From Ignavibacteriaceae bacterium (GTDB lineage: Bacteria > Bacteroidota > Ignavibacteria > Ignavibacteriales > Ignavibacteriaceae): a DNA stretch of 64,000 nucleotides. The notes beneath the pieces were generated by a model. The model saw only the letters and a list, made by a program, of their open reading frames with translations, was not told the origin of the DNA and made no database searches. Within the stretch, counting starts at the first letter, position 1. The number at the start of each line of letters is the position of its first letter. The position numbers and the translations under genes are program-made. Where the stretch lies: positions 1-64,000 of the forward strand of contig JABWCL010000018.1 in assembly GCA_013360295.1 (NCBI GenBank). Direction: 5' to 3'. Positions 61,861 through 64,000 of this stretch are shown here, piece after piece.

Positions 61861-64000
61861 TCTCGTTACCTTTTCCCATTCGGTATTTAATATCGTAATT
61901 TATCAGGAAGTCAGTTTCCATTTCTGTTAACAAATAATGTTGAGATAACAATAAATCAATTTTATCAATCAATATTTTTGATTTCTTTAAATAAAACTCG
62001 TCATATTCAACCCGCCCACTTGTTTTATAATTATATACACGTCGTTCAGATTTTATTTTAATATCATTCATAAGTTCGATCGCATAATTATTTAAATCTC
62101 CCCAGAATATTTCGTCATTTACTTTAAAACCAGCGACATCCTTACTTGTTAAATGATAGCAGTCTGAGGTGGCAATCCACCAATTGAAAAAGATCGAAGA
62201 ACACAAAACAGAGCTAAATGAATTGGCGGTTAAAGCGTCACGAAATCCAACCGGAATTAATTGTGATGATAGTTTTTCACCATCTCGATCGCTGCGAAAA
62301 AAGGGCGTAAAATTATGAGCTCTGATCCAATGAACTGGCGCATTGTGGTAGTAAATCCGAGTTTCACCCATAAAATCGATGATGGTTTTATCGTACTTAT
62401 TAATTTTGGATATTATATTATTGTATATCATTGAAGATATTTTAGGTATTCTATTCCTGATAGTATCCTCAACCAAACTATATTTAAGATAATTGAACAG
62501 ATTAGCTCTCTCAACCGAATACCATCTGGTAAACTTTGTAGAATAAGTTTTTTGAGAGTGATTGTTATTTGTTCCAATAAATATGCATAATCTAAATCTT
62601 ACTCCCTCGAAAAGATAACTGGGATGAGTGTCGCCACTATAATTGGAAATGTACAATAAGTTAAATTTTTTATAGAATTGACTGACAAGAGGTTGCATTC
62701 TTTCAGTACTATGTCCACTCAATGGCACAATCATACTAATATAACTCTCAAAATGTAACATCTTTTTAGAGCGCTCCATTATGAAGGCATATAAATTTCC
62801 ACAATTAATGGTTGAATAACCTAAAATTGAATATTCAATTTCTGAGTATTCAATATATGGCGGATTACCAACAATAACATCAAAACCACCGCGCTCAACT
62901 ATCTCATAGAACTCTGCAAACCAATGAAATGGTTGGTGGGATGCCAACCAGTCCTGATAGCGTTTCTGATCTTTTTTATCGTTTACATTTATCCCGTACT
63001 CGTTTGCCAGATATATATTAAGCAGATTATTTAATTTTTCAAGCTTCAACCGGGCTTCCAGTTTTATTACACGCAATTCTTCCGGTGCGTCAATTGAAGA
63101 TTGATGTTCTTTAAAATGAGCGAACAACATCGATATTTTATCAGCTTCATCAACAATTTTTTTCAACACTTTTTGCTCGTCTGAGAATACGAGCCTTGCA
63201 CCGCCCGCTGCCTTCTCAAATGCCTCGGTCACTTCTTTTAATGATGTAAATCCGACAAGAGTATTACCCGAGCGTATATTAAAATCAATATCCGGTAATG
63301 GTTCAAGACCCAGGTTATCCTTATTATAATCCGCATCAACTTCGGCGACAAGTTTAAGAAAGAGCCGGAGTTTTGCAATCTCTGTGGCTTCTTTCATTAT
63401 ATCCACGCCATAGAGATTTTTTAATATTATGGATTTGTAGATATAGTATTTTTCGTTGGGGTGCTTTTCAATCTCCTTAATAATGGCGCGGTATTCACTA
63501 TGCTTTTTTCCCTTTACTTTGTCGTCAATTTCAATAAACTCCCGCATTCTTTTAATGCACCCCTCGTAAAGCGGTTCAAGTATATTAAGCGCGGCAAAGA
63601 GGAAAGCCCCGGAGCCGCAAGTGGGGTCTAGAATAGTGATTTTTGAAATAGCCCTGTAAAATGCGGTTATAAAATCACTCCCCTCATATTCCTCAATTGC
63701 ATCCTGCGCAAACTGGCGGATATTCAGGTTATAGGTAATAAAATCATTTATTTCCTTTATCTCCCCGTTTTCAATTTTTTCTCTTATGTTATAATACCTT
63801 GTCCGCCTCTCAATCAATTCGCGGTAGGTTTCGGTGGGCAGTGCAATTTCCGGCGGCGCCGGTTTATTCCAATCCTTGCGCAATTCATAGAGGTGGGGAC
63901 CTTCTTCTGCAACAACAATTTTATTAACCAGATCGGGACGAAAACCGGACTTAATGTTTTTGGGGAGGTCTGCCCAAAGAAGGTGCGCAGGGTCTTCGGT
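61850..64000 (-). CDS. Eco57I-like type IIG restriction-modification/DNA methyltransferase, partial
   Basis: 716 residues visible, and the frame stays open to the edge of the window (TEDPAHLLWADLP at the start of what can be seen), so the true start lies beyond 64000. Motif I is ILDPTCGSGAFLFAALNIL, and the catalytic NPPY motif is VIVGNPPYIEYSEIEYS. The long segment between them and the specificity-like region after residue 430 match Eco57I-type enzymes. The type IIG endonuclease part would be N-terminal and is not seen. It overlaps the next gene by 11 bases. BREX PglX is an alternative family with the same core. Confidence 0.82.
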   Translation of the reverse strand, partial: TEDPAHLLWADLPKNIKSGFRPDLVNKIVVAEEGPHLYELRKDWNKPAPPEIALPTETYRELIERRTRYYNIREKIENGEIKEINDFITYNLNIRQFAQDAIEEYEGSDFITAFYRAISKITILDPTCGSGAFLFAALNILEPLYEGCIKRMREFIEIDDKVKGKKHSEYRAIIKEIEKHPNEKYYIYKSIILKNLYGVDIMKEATEIAKLRLFLKLVAEVDADYNKDNLGLEPLPDIDFNIRSGNTLVGFTSLKEVTEAFEKAAGGARLVFSDEQKVLKKIVDEADKISMLFAHFKEHQSSIDAPEELRVIKLEARLKLEKLNNLLNIYLANEYGINVNDKKDQKRYQDWLASHQPFHWFAEFYEIVERGGFDVIVGNPPYIEYSEIEYSILGYSTINCGNLYAFIMERSKKMLHFESYISMIVPLSGHSTERMQPLVSQFYKKFNLLYISNYSGDTHPSYLFEGVRFRLCIFIGTNNNHSQKTYSTKFTRWYSVERANLFNYLKYSLVEDTIRNRIPKISSMIYNNIISKINKYDKTIIDFMGETRIYYHNAPVHWIRAHNFTPFFRSDRDGEKLSSQLIPVGFRDALTANSFSSVLCSSIFFNWWIATSDCYHLTSKDVAGFKVNDEIFWGDLNNYAIELMNDIKIKSERRVYNYKTSGRVEYDEFYLKKSKILIDKIDLLLSQHYLLTEMETDFLINYDIKYRMGKGNENDE

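Overview
The window reads as a chromosome segment of an Ignavibacteriota-type (Bacteroidota/Chlorobi group) anaerobe. Eight or nine secreted proteins end in the type IX secretion sorting domain in the form typical of Ignavibacteria (NYPNPF, then LKVYDLLGRE, then GVYxYRL). A four-subunit 2-oxoacid:ferredoxin oxidoreductase, B12 uptake and a FadR/GntR-controlled catabolic operon fit a heterotroph living without much oxygen. Taxonomy is inferred from these features only.

Layout. 0.2-3.7 kb: heme operon on the minus strand (hemX/ccsA-like, hemA, hemG). 3.9-7.5 kb: cobalamin riboswitch, BtuB receptor and an overlapping BtuG-like surface propeller. 7.6-17.7 kb: a nonsense-mutated four-helix-bundle gene, several T9SS propeller proteins, a methyltransferase, an SUMF1-like protein, a lipoprotein and an HMA-CDF transporter. 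18.2-21.1 kb: korDABC. 21.7-34 kb: T9SS cargo, including three tandem YCF48-type paralogues with 14 blades-worth of repeats each. 34-38.6 kb: TauE, methyltransferase, RlpA, S9 peptidase. 38.9-45.9 kb: a seven-gene operon (GntR regulator, diaminopimelate-dehydrogenase-like enzyme, unknown 145-aa protein, fold-type I PLP enzyme, unknown 86-aa protein, fused cobalamin-domain/barrel mutase, P-loop protein). 46-49 kb: a decayed WG-repeat gene, YefM-YoeB, ornithine aminotransferase. 50-53.7 kb: histidine block with tRNA-His, hisS and hutH on one strand. 53.8-56.1 kb: purine permease and MlaE. 56.1-64 kb: a defence-like island (DprA-like, HicB-like, PIN-like, ImmA/IrrE peptidase, sce7726-type nuclease, beta-family protein, candidate structured RNA, HExxH protein, membrane-anchored protein, and an Eco57I-like methylase that runs off the window).

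The strongest candidates for something undescribed are: (1) the cobalamin mutase operon, whose genes do not match the known ornithine, lysine or glutamate mutase sets and whose B12 motif is altered; (2) an alphaproteobacterial-type HisRS next to a tRNA-His that lacks G-1 and carries U72 and A73, as in Caulobacter; (3) a repeat-insertion hotspot at one loop of the T9SS sorting domain, where phrase repeats that also occur between genes have entered at least eight genes in frame; (4) the ImmA/IrrE-PIN and sce7726-beta gene pairs with a small structured RNA beside them.

B12 links two regions: the riboswitch/BtuB/BtuG-like locus would supply cofactor to the mutase operon 35 kb away. The ornithine aminotransferase close to the mutase operon would offer a second fate for a diamino acid. 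These links are inference.
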